Source of the DNA: Pseudomonadota bacterium
Lineage (GTDB): Bacteria; Pseudomonadota; Gammaproteobacteria; Burkholderiales; Burkholderiaceae_C
Assembly (NCBI GenBank): GCA_021805825.1
Contig: JAJZEC010000021.1
Span: 1-54,235, forward strand
Direction: 5' to 3'
Length of the DNA stretch: 54,235 nucleotides
Shown here: positions 40,229 to 48,737 of the stretch, piece after piece
Layout: every line of letters begins with the position of its first letter
Position numbering within the stretch: position 1 is the stretch's first letter
Made by a program: the position numbers and the translations under genes
The notes under the pieces: generated by a model
What the model saw: the letters and a program-made list of their open reading frames with translations, nothing else
What the model was told of the DNA's origin: nothing
Databases searched by the model: none

Positions 40229-41167
40229 ATGTCCCACCGCATCCTGGTGACCGGCGGCGCCGGCTACCTCGGCTCCACCCTGGTGCCGGATCTGCTGGCC
40301 GAAGGGCACAAGGTGACCGTGCTCGACAATTTCATGTTCAGGCAGGCCAGCCTGAACCATTGCTGCCACCATCCGAATTTCTCGGTGGTCAAGGGCGACA
40401 TCCGCAACGAGTCGACCGTTGCGCCGCTGTTGCGCGACGCGGACGTGGTGATCCCGCTCGCCGCGCTGGTCGGAGCGCCGCTGTGCAGCCTGGATCCGGT
40501 CGGCGCGACCAGCACCAATCGTGATGCGATCAGCCTGATGATGCGCCTGCTGTCCAAGGAGCAGATCGTGCTGATGCCGACGACCAACAGCGCCTACGGC
40601 ACCGGCGACGAGAACCACCATTGCACCGAGGAGTCGCCGCTGCGGCCGATCTCGCAATACGCGATCGAGAAGGTCGCGGTCGAGAAGGAACTGATGCAGC
40701 ATCCGAACGCCATCAGCTTTCGGCTGGCCACCGTGTTCGGCATGTCGCCGCGCATGCGCATCGACCTGCTGGTCAACGACTTCAGCTACCGCGCGGTGCA
40801 TGACCGCTTCGTCGTGCTGTTCGAGAGCCACTTCAAGCGCAACTATGTGCATGTGCGCGACGTCTCACGCGCCTTCCGGCATGCGCTGCGCAACTTCGAC
40901 ACGATGAAGGCCAACATCTACAACGTCGGACTGTCGGACGCGAACGTGTCGAAGCGCGAGCTCTGCGAGCACATCCAGCGCCAGGTTCCGGATTTCGTGT
41001 TCGTTGAAGCCCCGGTCGGAAAGGATCCGGATCAGCGCAACTACATCGTTTCGAATGCCAAGATCGAGGCGACGGGCTTCAAGCCGGAGTTCGGGCTGGA
41101 TCGCGGGATCGCCGAATTGATCAAGGGATTCACGATGCTGCGCAATTCGGTGTACGGCAACGTCTGA
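40229..41167 (+). CDS. NAD-dependent SDR, GDP-heptose 4-dehydrogenase-like
   Basis: A 312-residue extended SDR: GGAGYLGS at 9-16, IPLAALVGAPLC, TTNSAYG, and the catalytic YxxxK (Tyr144, Lys148). From memory it closely resembles Campylobacter jejuni Cj1427, which oxidises C4 of GDP-D-glycero-D-manno-heptose (shared HHPNF/HHKNF, LVGAPLC, NYVHVRDV). That activity would create the 4-keto substrate for the ColD-type enzyme. TGGAGAAG precedes the ATG. A 4-epimerase role is the alternative. It is the last gene of the operon. Confidence 0.8.
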   Translation: MSHRILVTGGAGYLGSTLVPDLLAEGHKVTVLDNFMFRQASLNHCCHHPNFSVVKGDIRNESTVAPLLRDADVVIPLAALVGAPLCSLDPVGATSTNRDAISLMMRLLSKEQIVLMPTTNSAYGTGDENHHCTEESPLRPISQYAIEKVAVEKELMQHPNAISFRLATVFGMSPRMRIDLLVNDFSYRAVHDRFVVLFESHFKRNYVHVRDVSRAFRHALRNFDTMKANIYNVGLSDANVSKRELCEHIQRQVPDFVFVEAPVGKDPDQRNYIVSNAKIEATGFKPEFGLDRGIAELIKGFTMLRNSVYGNV

Positions 41168-41180
41168 TCCGCCACCGCGC

Positions 41181-41235
41181 GCGCCGATCACTTGCCCATG
41201 CCGGGCGAGTGCGTCGCCCTCGCGGTGATCGGCGC
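41181..41235. terminator. Nested inverted repeats between convergent glycan genes
   Basis: A perfect 11-bp inverted repeat (GCGCCGATCAC / GTGATCGGCGC) encloses a second perfect 6-bp hairpin (GGGCGA / TCGCCC, loop 5) in the 120-bp gap between the convergent SDR and glycosyltransferase genes. It would fold into a strong structure in RNA from either strand. A bidirectional terminator is the simplest reading. Confidence 0.6.
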
Positions 41236-41287
41236 CAAGGCCTCGGCCCATGCCGGGGCCGCCGGAAGCAGCGATGCGGTGTTGCGC

Positions 41288-44200
41288 TCAGGCCGTCCAC
41301 GCGCGCAACCAGCGGTCGAGGTGATCCTCCATGATCCATTCGGAGAGCACCTTGGCGCGCAGTGCGTCGCCCTGCGCACGCAGTGCCTGGGGCTCAGCCA
41401 CCGCGTCTCGGATCGCGCGCACCCAGTCGCGGAAGCGGTTGGCCACCCGCACCACCGGAAAGTCCCCCTGGTACGGGGTGATGTCCGAGCAGATCACCGG
41501 GTAGCCGAGGATGCCGTATTCGAGCAGCCGCAGATGGCTCTTGGACTCGTTGAAGGCATTGAACTCCAGCGGGGCGACGGCGAGATCCAGATCCAGGCTT
41601 GCGAGCTTGGGGGCATACTGATCCAGCGGCACTCCGCCGTGCAATTCCTTGACCACGCCCTTGAGCGATTCGGGGCACAGGCCGAAGAACACCCAATCGA
41701 CCTCGGCGGCGGTCTCGCGCACGACGTCGACGATGAGTTCGAGGTCGCCACTGTGCCCTACGCCGCCCGCCCAGCCCACGCGTGGGCGTTTGCGCTCGGC
41801 ACGCGCCGGTTGCAGCGCCTTCCAGCGCGCGCCTTCGAGGTAATTCGGGCACACCACCACCTCGTCGCTGAAACCCGCATAGGCCTTGGCCAGCGGCTCG
41901 GTGGCGACGACCAGGCGGTTGCACAGCCCGGCGGATTTGCGGAAGCGCTTGGCGATGTCCTTGTGGATCTGTGCCTTGTGCACGCTCTTCACCGGCAGGT
42001 TGGTGATCAGGTCGTCGATCTCGAATATCCGGAAGGCCTTGCTGTAGCGCGCATGCCGCTGCAGGGCCTCGATCTGCGGCCATTCCATCTGCCGCTGCAC
42101 GACCAGGCTGTCGGCGTCGATGCGTTCCATCTCCGCTGGATCGAACAGCCGCATGGTTTCCCAGCCCTGCGTCACCCCGGCGCGGTTGAGCGCGCGCATC
42201 GGCGCGATGATGCGGTACTCGCCGCAGCCTTCGCGGTCGGCCGGGTGCACGAGGATGCGCGGACGCGGCCGCCACTCCGGATCCCAGGCCAGGCACGGTT
42301 GGTCGTCGAGCAGAAAGTCGGTCGTGACCAGGCTCAGCTGGCGGTTGTAGGCGGGGTCGCGTGCGAGCATGGGCAGCCAGCGGTCGTACATGGCCTGCGC
42401 CCCGGGCGAACTGACAGGCGCGGGCTGCACCGGTGCCTTCTCGCCCGCGGGCTCGGCTTGGGCAGTGCCTTCGTGGAGCAGCAGCGCATAGGGCGTGAAC
42501 ACCACGCGCAGTCCGGCCCGGCGTGCGCGCAGGCAAAAGTCGACATCAGGCCAGTAGCCTTCGCCAGCGCCTTCCTCGAATCCCCCCAGCTGTTCGTGCA
42601 GCGACTTCCGCACCAACATGCAGGAGGCGCTGACTGCCGACAGTTCCTGCGTGAGTTGCGCACGCCCGAAGTAGCCACGATCCTCCGGGGGGCGCCCCAC
42701 GAAGGCGTGGCCCGCGATCCCGCGAATCCCAAGGATCAGCCCGGAATGAGCGATCGTGCCGTCGGCGTGCAGCAACTTGGCGCCGACGACGCCTACATCG
42801 GGGCGCAGGGCATGCCCCATCATTTCATCGAGCCAATCCTCGTGCAGCGCGGCCGCAGCGCCGTCGAGCATGAGCAGGTACGCGCCACGCGCCGCGCGCG
42901 CCCCGGCGTTGAGCAGAGCAGGCAGCCGGCTCGGCGCGTCCGTCTGCAGCACCCGCAGGCGCCCACCCAGCTCGGCCTCCCGCGATGCGATGGCCTGCAG
43001 GTAGCGCCGGCGATCCTCGTCGCCGCTACCGTCGTGCACGATCAGGATCTCGTAGGCGGGATAGCGGGTCTTGTCGATGATCGATTCGACGCAGCGCTGC
43101 AGCTGCGGCTGCGGCGCCAGTGCCGTGAGCACGATGCTCACCGCCGGACGATCCTCGGGCAGCGGCCAGCGCACCCGCCATGCCGGCGCGAACGGCCCCG
43201 GCTGCGCCTGGGCTGCGATCCCCAGGCGTTCGAAGTGGGCCTGCAGCGCCTGCTGCGCGGTGGCCAGCAGCGCTGGCACGTCCTTGCGCGTATGTCCCGA
43301 ACCGACCCGGCGGTGGTAGAGCACTGCGGGTACATGGCCGATCGCGGCTTCACCGGCCCCGCTGCGCTGCAGATGCTCCCATGCGCGCAACAGCAGGTCG
43401 TAGTCCTCGGCGCCTTCGCGCTCTGGATCGAAGCCGCCGATCGCCTCGAACAGATCGCGGCGCAGCAGCAGCAGGCCACCGACGTAGGGCAGGCTGCGCA
43501 GGTAGTCCAGGTTGAAGTCGGGCTTGCAATGCGGATTGAGGTGTTCTCCCTGCTCGTTCAAGGTGTCTTCGTCGGTGTACAGCAGCTGCCACTGAGGGTG
43601 CTCGCGCAGGGCCATGGTCACGCGGAACACTGCGTCGTCGGCCAGCAGGTCTCCGGCCTCGATGCAACCCACCCAGTCGGCCTGGCTGTCCAGCAGAGCC
43701 GAATTGGCCGCTGTCAGCACCCGTTCGGGATTGTCCAGGGCGGGCAGGTCGAGCCATTGCGCGTCCACCCAGGGATGTGCGACCGGCGCCGGGCCGGGCG
43801 TTGCAGGCGGCTTCGCGGGGGGCAGGCGCAGCAGCACGATGCGGGCATTCGGCGCGGCGCCCACCGCTTCGGCCTGCTGCAGCGCCTGCTCCGCCCATTG
43901 CTGCTCGCCCGGCAGCCAGCGTGCCTCGCCCAGCCAGGGTTTCAAAGGGGGCGGGCTTGCCTGCGTGGGCGCCGCGGCCGCCTGGGCGACCGGCGGGCGC
44001 AGTTGATGGATCGCGCTGGCCAGCAGTTCGACCAGATCCTGGCGGCCGACATGGGCGGCGTCGAGCAGGCGCTGCGCATACAGCGCGCGAACACGCTGTG
44101 CTGCCTGATCGGCGCTGAGCCCCGCATTGTGGGGATGCGCGGGGTCGCTCAATCCGCCATGAAGCCGGTAGTCCAGCAGGGGTTCGGGAATGTAGTGGTA

Positions 44201-44836
44201 GGCGTTGCGCAGCATGGCGCGAAAGCCGAGCACCAGATCCTCGAACACATCGGTGTAGGCGATGCCACCGAAATCGTTCCACAGCGAACGTGTCAAGGCG
44301 CAGGTGGCCCCGATATGCAAGGCCTGCGCCAGCGCCGCGGCCTCGATGCCCAAGCCCTGCTGAACCACCGGTGGCACGAACACCGGGTGCTGGGGATGGT
44401 CGATGACCCGGGCCTGCGTGTGCACCAGGAAGTCGCGCGGGCGGCCGAGGCTGAGATACAGATCGACGATGCGCTGCAGGCGATGCGGCAGGGACGAGTC
44501 GTCTCCGGCGTGGCCCAGGAAGAGTTCGTTGCGAGCCAGCCCGAACAGCATGCGATTGTGCTCGATCAGTCCCAGGTTCCGAGGGTTGCGGCGCAGGACG
44601 ATTTCGGTGCACCATTCGTCAGGAAGGGTGAATCGCTCGAAAAAGCCCAGGATGCACGCCCAGGTGGCATCCTTGGAGCAGTCATCGCTGACGATCAACT
44701 GGTCGATCGGATAGCTCTGCTTCAGCAGCGAGTCAAGAGCCTGCTCGATGGTTCGCTCCTGTTCGTAGGCAAGCAGGGCCACGGTGACGGGAACGAAATC
44801 CGGTTGCCGCGCATGGGAAACAGCAGATCGGGACAT
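41288..44836 (-). CDS. Four-module glycosyltransferase
   Basis: A protein of about 1,180 residues. Module 1 (about 15-250) is a GT2 domain (VTVALLAYEQERTIEQALDSLLKQ, VSDDCSKDAT, HAGDDSSLP). Module 2 (about 330-520) is a GT2-like segment with YTDEDTLNEQG and GGFDPEREGAEDYDLLLRAWE. Module 3 (about 555-790) is a second full GT2 domain (VSIVLTALAPQPQLQRCVESI, LMLDGAAAAL, GEGYWPDVDFCLRA). The C-terminus (about 850-1180) is GT4-like (VGWAGGVGHSGD, LRLLEYGILGYPVICSD). It probably adds several sugars to one glycan. A TTG at 44860 overlapping the upstream stop is an alternative start. Confidence 0.85.
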   Translation of the reverse strand: MSRSAVSHARQPDFVPVTVALLAYEQERTIEQALDSLLKQSYPIDQLIVSDDCSKDATWACILGFFERFTLPDEWCTEIVLRRNPRNLGLIEHNRMLFGLARNELFLGHAGDDSSLPHRLQRIVDLYLSLGRPRDFLVHTQARVIDHPQHPVFVPPVVQQGLGIEAAALAQALHIGATCALTRSLWNDFGGIAYTDVFEDLVLGFRAMLRNAYHYIPEPLLDYRLHGGLSDPAHPHNAGLSADQAAQRVRALYAQRLLDAAHVGRQDLVELLASAIHQLRPPVAQAAAAPTQASPPPLKPWLGEARWLPGEQQWAEQALQQAEAVGAAPNARIVLLRLPPAKPPATPGPAPVAHPWVDAQWLDLPALDNPERVLTAANSALLDSQADWVGCIEAGDLLADDAVFRVTMALREHPQWQLLYTDEDTLNEQGEHLNPHCKPDFNLDYLRSLPYVGGLLLLRRDLFEAIGGFDPEREGAEDYDLLLRAWEHLQRSGAGEAAIGHVPAVLYHRRVGSGHTRKDVPALLATAQQALQAHFERLGIAAQAQPGPFAPAWRVRWPLPEDRPAVSIVLTALAPQPQLQRCVESIIDKTRYPAYEILIVHDGSGDEDRRRYLQAIASREAELGGRLRVLQTDAPSRLPALLNAGARAARGAYLLMLDGAAAALHEDWLDEMMGHALRPDVGVVGAKLLHADGTIAHSGLILGIRGIAGHAFVGRPPEDRGYFGRAQLTQELSAVSASCMLVRKSLHEQLGGFEEGAGEGYWPDVDFCLRARRAGLRVVFTPYALLLHEGTAQAEPAGEKAPVQPAPVSSPGAQAMYDRWLPMLARDPAYNRQLSLVTTDFLLDDQPCLAWDPEWRPRPRILVHPADREGCGEYRIIAPMRALNRAGVTQGWETMRLFDPAEMERIDADSLVVQRQMEWPQIEALQRHARYSKAFRIFEIDDLITNLPVKSVHKAQIHKDIAKRFRKSAGLCNRLVVATEPLAKAYAGFSDEVVVCPNYLEGARWKALQPARAERKRPRVGWAGGVGHSGDLELIVDVVRETAAEVDWVFFGLCPESLKGVVKELHGGVPLDQYAPKLASLDLDLAVAPLEFNAFNESKSHLRLLEYGILGYPVICSDITPYQGDFPVVRVANRFRDWVRAIRDAVAEPQALRAQGDALRAKVLSEWIMEDHLDRWLRAWTA

Positions 44837-44856
44837 GGACAACGACTTCGTGGGTT

Positions 44857-45966
44857 TCAAGACAGGACGCGCAGCGCCTGGGTGAGGGCTTCGATGACGC
44901 GCTGCTCCTGCTCGGGACGCAGGTGCGGGCCGAAGGGCAAGCTGAGCAATTCCCCGCAGAGCCGGCGTGTCACGGGCAGCTCCTCGGCTTCGTAGGCCTC
45001 GGCGTAGGCCTGCTGCAGGTGCGGGGCGATCGGGTAATGGACGAGGGTTTCGATGCCCCGCGCGCTAAGGGCATGCCGCAGCTCTTCACGACGGGCATGG
45101 CGAATGGTGTATAGATGCCAGGCGGATTCGACATGCGGCGCAGGCTCCGGAAGCCGCAGGCCGGGCAGGCCGGCCAGCGCCTCGTTGTAGCGTCGAGCCA
45201 GCGATCGGCGGCGCAGGTTCCATGCGCGCAGGTACGGCAGCTTGGCGCGCAGCACGGCGGCCTGCATCGGATCCAGACGGCTGTTGAATCCCTGTAGTTC
45301 ATGCACGTACTTGCGTGACGATCCGTAGTTGCCGAGTTGGGCGATGCGCCGGGCGAGTTCGGGGTCGTTGGTCGTCACCGCGCCCGCATCGCCAAGCGCG
45401 CCGAGGTTCTTCCCAGGGTAGAAACTCCAGGCGGCCAGATCGCCCAGGCTGCCCACTTGGCGGTCGCGAAAGCGCGCGCCGTGGGCCTGCGCCGCGTCCT
45501 CGACGACAAGCAGATGGTGGCGGCGGGCGATCGCGACAATGGCGTCCATTTCCACCGGCCGTCCGTAGAGGTGCACGACCACGATGGCTCGGGTCTTCGG
45601 CGTGATCGCCGCCTCGATCCGTGCAGGGTCGATGTTCGCGCTGTCCGACTCCACATCGACCGGCAGGGGACGGGCACCGCAGTGGCTGACGGCCAGCCAG
45701 GTGGCGACAAAGGTGTGCCCGGGCACGATCACGTCGTCTCCAGGGCCGATGCCCAATGCGCGCAGCCCCAACGTGAGGGCATCAAGCCCGTTGCCCGTGC
45801 CCACGCAATGGCTGCAGCCGACGAATGCGGCCCACTCCTGCTCGAAGGCCTCGACCTCCGCGCCCCCGATATAGCGCCCGCTCGCAGCAACACGCCCCAA
45901 CGCGGCGTCGATGGCGTCGCGTGCTTCCTCGTAGGCGCCGCGCAGGTCGAGAAACGGGACGTTCAT
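44857..45966 (-). CDS. fdtB: dTDP-3-amino-3,6-dideoxyhexose transaminase, FdtB-like
   Basis: A 369-residue DegT-family aminotransferase with an intact PLP lysine (Lys186 in [15 protein letters not shown]) and Asp157 in [11 protein letters not shown]. Together with the adjacent FdtA-like isomerase it should make dTDP-3-amino-3,6-dideoxy-D-galactose (Fuc3N) or the gluco isomer (Qui3N). The starting dTDP-4-keto-6-deoxyglucose would come from RmlA/RmlB encoded elsewhere. It overlaps fdtA by 4 bp. No N-acetyltransferase (FdtC) is present. Confidence 0.85.
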   Translation of the reverse strand: MNVPFLDLRGAYEEARDAIDAALGRVAASGRYIGGAEVEAFEQEWAAFVGCSHCVGTGNGLDALTLGLRALGIGPGDDVIVPGHTFVATWLAVSHCGARPLPVDVESDSANIDPARIEAAITPKTRAIVVVHLYGRPVEMDAIVAIARRHHLLVVEDAAQAHGARFRDRQVGSLGDLAAWSFYPGKNLGALGDAGAVTTNDPELARRIAQLGNYGSSRKYVHELQGFNSRLDPMQAAVLRAKLPYLRAWNLRRRSLARRYNEALAGLPGLRLPEPAPHVESAWHLYTIRHARREELRHALSARGIETLVHYPIAPHLQQAYAEAYEAEELPVTRRLCGELLSLPFGPHLRPEQEQRVIEALTQALRVLS

Positions 45967-46373
45967 CCGGCCAGCGCCTGCTTGATGAATTGGGCGTGGT
46001 CGCGGATGTAGTCCGCCTCGTCGTAGTGCGCGGACGCAAGCACCATGCAGACTGCTCCGGACGAGAAGTTGTCCAGGGAGCGCCAGTTCATCGAACTGAC
46101 GTACAGGCCGAAGTAGGAGCGATTGAGGTGGAATCGGCGGGTTGCGATGCCGTCGTCAAGAACGACGTCGAAACTTCCCGACATCGCGACGATGAATTGC
46201 TGCAGCGTACGGTGCGCGTGCCCGCCCCGCTCGGCTCCTCCAGGGACGTCGTACAGGTAGTACACCCTGCGAATATCGAAGGGCACATGCCGATCCGCCT
46301 CGACGAAGGTGAGGTTCCCGCGACGATCCTGGATCTTGGGAAGGGTGATGATGCGGCAGTCTTGGAGAGCCAT
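45963..46373 (-). CDS. fdtA: dTDP-4-keto-6-deoxyglucose 3,4-ketoisomerase, FdtA-like
   Basis: A 136-residue cupin of the WxcM/FdtA/QdtA family: [27 protein letters not shown], then [26 protein letters not shown] with the catalytic His52 and His54, and the C-terminal [15 protein letters not shown]. It moves the keto group from C4 to C3 so that FdtB can transaminate it. The stereochemistry at C4 (FdtA or QdtA) cannot be decided here. It is coupled to fdtB by an ATGA overlap. Confidence 0.88.
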   Translation of the reverse strand: MALQDCRIITLPKIQDRRGNLTFVEADRHVPFDIRRVYYLYDVPGGAERGGHAHRTLQQFIVAMSGSFDVVLDDGIATRRFHLNRSYFGLYVSSMNWRSLDNFSSGAVCMVLASAHYDEADYIRDHAQFIKQALAG

Positions 46374-46424
46374 GGCGAGGGCTTTTGACGATACAGGATG
46401 CGGTGTGGAGTAGCAACTGCCTGC

Positions 46425-47546
46425 TCAGGGTGTGCAATACAGCACGGTCTCTTCCCAGCCTTCCGTGTAATGGCGCATGCGCAGCGTGTAGTCCGGATGC
46501 ATGTCCAGTACCTTCGCCGGCACGTCAACGAAGTCTGCGGCCCGGTGGTACACGCAGATGGCCAGCGCCGGGTGCCACCGCGAGATGAGCTTGCGCGCAC
46601 CCTCCAGAGCGCGAACCTCGTAGCCCTCCAGATCGTATTTGAGCAGATGCGCGTGCCCGGAGAGCATCTCGTCTAGTGCGGCAACCTCGATTACGCTGCT
46701 GCCTTCTTCGCTGATCCTGGATGCATTCGCCGCAGATCCATCAAAGTGCAGTTGCGATCGTCGTTCGCCCAGCGCGCAGGAGTGGAAATGGATGTCGCGC
46801 AGATCGCGCAATCGATTCCGCGCCACCTGCATGGATGCGGCATTGGGCTCGAAAACGTGCACCGCCCCATACCCGGGATGCAGGCGACAGAATTCCTCGG
46901 TGGTTTCGCCGCAGTACGCGCCGCCGTCGACGAAGACCGCTCGATCTTCCGGAAGCCCAAGATCGATATCGAAGTACTGGCGCTGGCAGCTCAGGCTGTA
47001 GCACGTGGTGAAGTCCGGGTCGCCGGTCAATCGGTACAGGAATACGTCCTGCAGGCAGCGCGCGGATTCGGCGTCTGCCAGACGAGATGCAAGGGTCTCC
47101 AGTTCCTGGCCGCGCGAATCGAGCAGGTCGCGTGCCTCCTGCACGAAGGGTAAGGCAGGAAAACGCTCCGGGTCGATGCGCATGCAGTGCGCATAGTCGA
47201 GCAATTCTGGACGACCCGGCAGTTGGGCAAGCTTGGCGCGGGCTGTGTGTGGACGCTTGTGAAGCACGGCGTTGAGCACGACCGCACCAGGAGCAAGTTG
47301 CGCACTGCGGACAACCCGAACGCCGCGCCAATCGCCCGGCGTATCGACGAAGTCGTCGATGACACCCTGGACGTCAAGTCTGCGCACCATCCAGGCGCTG
47401 TGCTCGTTGCGGCCGAGCACGTAGCACGGGCGTCGTCCATGCAGTACGTCGTCGAGCAGCACCTCGGCCCGGCGATCGGTCGCCGAACTCCATGCTGCCA
47501 ATGATTGCGCCAACGAGGAGATACGCGACATGGCCCGGCCCTTCAT
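46425..47546 (-). CDS. FkbM-family methyltransferase with N-terminal extension
   Basis: A 373-residue protein. The C-terminal half is an FkbM-type methyltransferase: FVDGGAYCGETTEEF (SAM-binding), VHVFEPNAAS, FHSCALGERRSQLHF and LLKYDLEGYEVRALEGA. The N-terminal 150 residues include a nucleotide-binding-like strand (CYVLGRNEHSAWMVRRLDVQGVIDDF) seen in some polysaccharide FkbM proteins. It probably O-methylates a sugar of the glycan. The ATG at 47546 overlaps the preceding stop; an ATG at 47531 with GAAGGG upstream is an alternative. Confidence 0.82.
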   Translation of the reverse strand: MKGRAMSRISSLAQSLAAWSSATDRRAEVLLDDVLHGRRPCYVLGRNEHSAWMVRRLDVQGVIDDFVDTPGDWRGVRVVRSAQLAPGAVVLNAVLHKRPHTARAKLAQLPGRPELLDYAHCMRIDPERFPALPFVQEARDLLDSRGQELETLASRLADAESARCLQDVFLYRLTGDPDFTTCYSLSCQRQYFDIDLGLPEDRAVFVDGGAYCGETTEEFCRLHPGYGAVHVFEPNAASMQVARNRLRDLRDIHFHSCALGERRSQLHFDGSAANASRISEEGSSVIEVAALDEMLSGHAHLLKYDLEGYEVRALEGARKLISRWHPALAICVYHRAADFVDVPAKVLDMHPDYTLRMRHYTEGWEETVLYCTP

Positions 47547-48733
47547 GCGTGGAATGGTTCGAGGTCGTTCGCTGGCTCGACCGCGCGTGCCTCGCCTAGT
47601 CCGTTGGCGGCCGATTGCGCCATGGCCTGCAAAAGCCGCAAGCCCTCGCCCGCCATTTCCGATCCGAACACTTCCGGCGACTGCCAGCGGCCCGCGCTGC
47701 GCCATTGCTCCAGAGCGTCCGCGATGTCCATGTACAGGTTCGCGAAGGCCTCGATGTATCCGGCCGGATGGCCCGCCTTGAAGCGCGTGTAGCGCGGCAG
47801 CCCGTAGACCTCTCCGGCGACCGAACGATCGGCGAGGACGATCTGCCCTCGATCGTCCGCCAGTACGAGTTGTTCCGGTTGGCTCTGCTCCCACGCGGCG
47901 CTGCCGCGCGTGCCGAAGACTTCGATGCGCAGGCCGTTGCGATGACCCAGCATGGATTTGCCGAATCGCAGGCTGGCCTCGATGCCGTCGGTGTAGCGCA
48001 CATGCGCATGCGCGTAATCGATCACCTGCGGGAAGTGTCCGAAGGATCCGTGGAATGCGTTCACCTGCAAGGGCTTGGCTCCGGTGACATAGTCGATCAT
48101 CTGATGCAGGTGCACCCCGAGATCCAGGTACAGGGTCGGGATCGGCCCATCGCGCAGGCGCCAGTCCTGGGGACGAATCGGCTGGCCGTGCGCATCCACG
48201 CGCAGGTAGCCTTCCTGGGGCATCTGCGCATGCACGTGGGCAATGCGCCCGAACCTCCCGCGACGAACCAGGCTGCGCAGCTCGCGCAGCGCCGGGTAGC
48301 CCGTGTAGTTGTAGGTCACGGCCAGGAAGCCCGCGCTGCGCTGTTCGGCGGCGCGCACGGCCTGCCACTCCTCCAGCGTGGCGCCCAGCGCCTTCTCGCA
48401 GATCACCGGGGTGCCGGCCTGCAGCGCTGCCAGGATCGGCGCCACGTGAAAAGGCGTGGGCGTCAGCACGATTACCGCGTCCAGGCGGCCCTGCTCGGCG
48501 GCGAGCAGACTGTCGAAGTGGGCATGGCTTCGCGCCGCCTCGACGCCGTAGAAGGCGGCGCTGCGCCGGTTGATCTCGGGATCGCGGCTGAAACTGCCCG
48601 CCACCAGCCGGAAGCGGCCATCGAGCTGCAGGGCGTTGAAGTGCGCACGTCCCACGGCGGAGTTCACGCCGCCGCCGATGAACGCCACCTGCAGAGCGCT
48701 TTGCGCCGAAGGGGAGTTGTCCGAAAGGGTCAT
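47543..48733 (-). CDS. Gfo/Idh/MocA-family sugar oxidoreductase
   Basis: A 396-residue NAD(P)-dependent oxidoreductase: VAFIGGGVNSAVGRAHFNAL as the cofactor-binding site, DAVIVLTPTPFHVAPILAAL, and CEKALG (the EKP motif with Ala for Pro). The C-terminal domain has YLDLGVHLHQMIDYVTG. Such enzymes oxidise or reduce sugar nucleotides or hydroxy acids in glycan pathways. It starts 4 bp after the ATP-grasp stop and overlaps the FkbM gene by 4 bp. Confidence 0.87.
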   Translation of the reverse strand: MTLSDNSPSAQSALQVAFIGGGVNSAVGRAHFNALQLDGRFRLVAGSFSRDPEINRRSAAFYGVEAARSHAHFDSLLAAEQGRLDAVIVLTPTPFHVAPILAALQAGTPVICEKALGATLEEWQAVRAAEQRSAGFLAVTYNYTGYPALRELRSLVRRGRFGRIAHVHAQMPQEGYLRVDAHGQPIRPQDWRLRDGPIPTLYLDLGVHLHQMIDYVTGAKPLQVNAFHGSFGHFPQVIDYAHAHVRYTDGIEASLRFGKSMLGHRNGLRIEVFGTRGSAAWEQSQPEQLVLADDRGQIVLADRSVAGEVYGLPRYTRFKAGHPAGYIEAFANLYMDIADALEQWRSAGRWQSPEVFGSEMAGEGLRLLQAMAQSAANGLGEARAVEPANDLEPFHA

Positions 48734-48737
48734 GTCT

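Noticed and set aside
41192-44995. A 1,267-codon open frame on the plus strand opposite the large glycosyltransferase
   Set aside because: High GC leaves few stop codons on the opposite strand. The sequence is rich in Arg, Gln and His without any recognisable domain, while the minus-strand frame shows clear glycosyltransferase motifs.
44857-45966. A second ColD-type deoxygenase reading of the minus-strand DegT protein
   Set aside because: It keeps the PLP lysine (Lys186 in FYPGKNLG) and is coupled to an FdtA-type isomerase, so it is a genuine aminotransferase.
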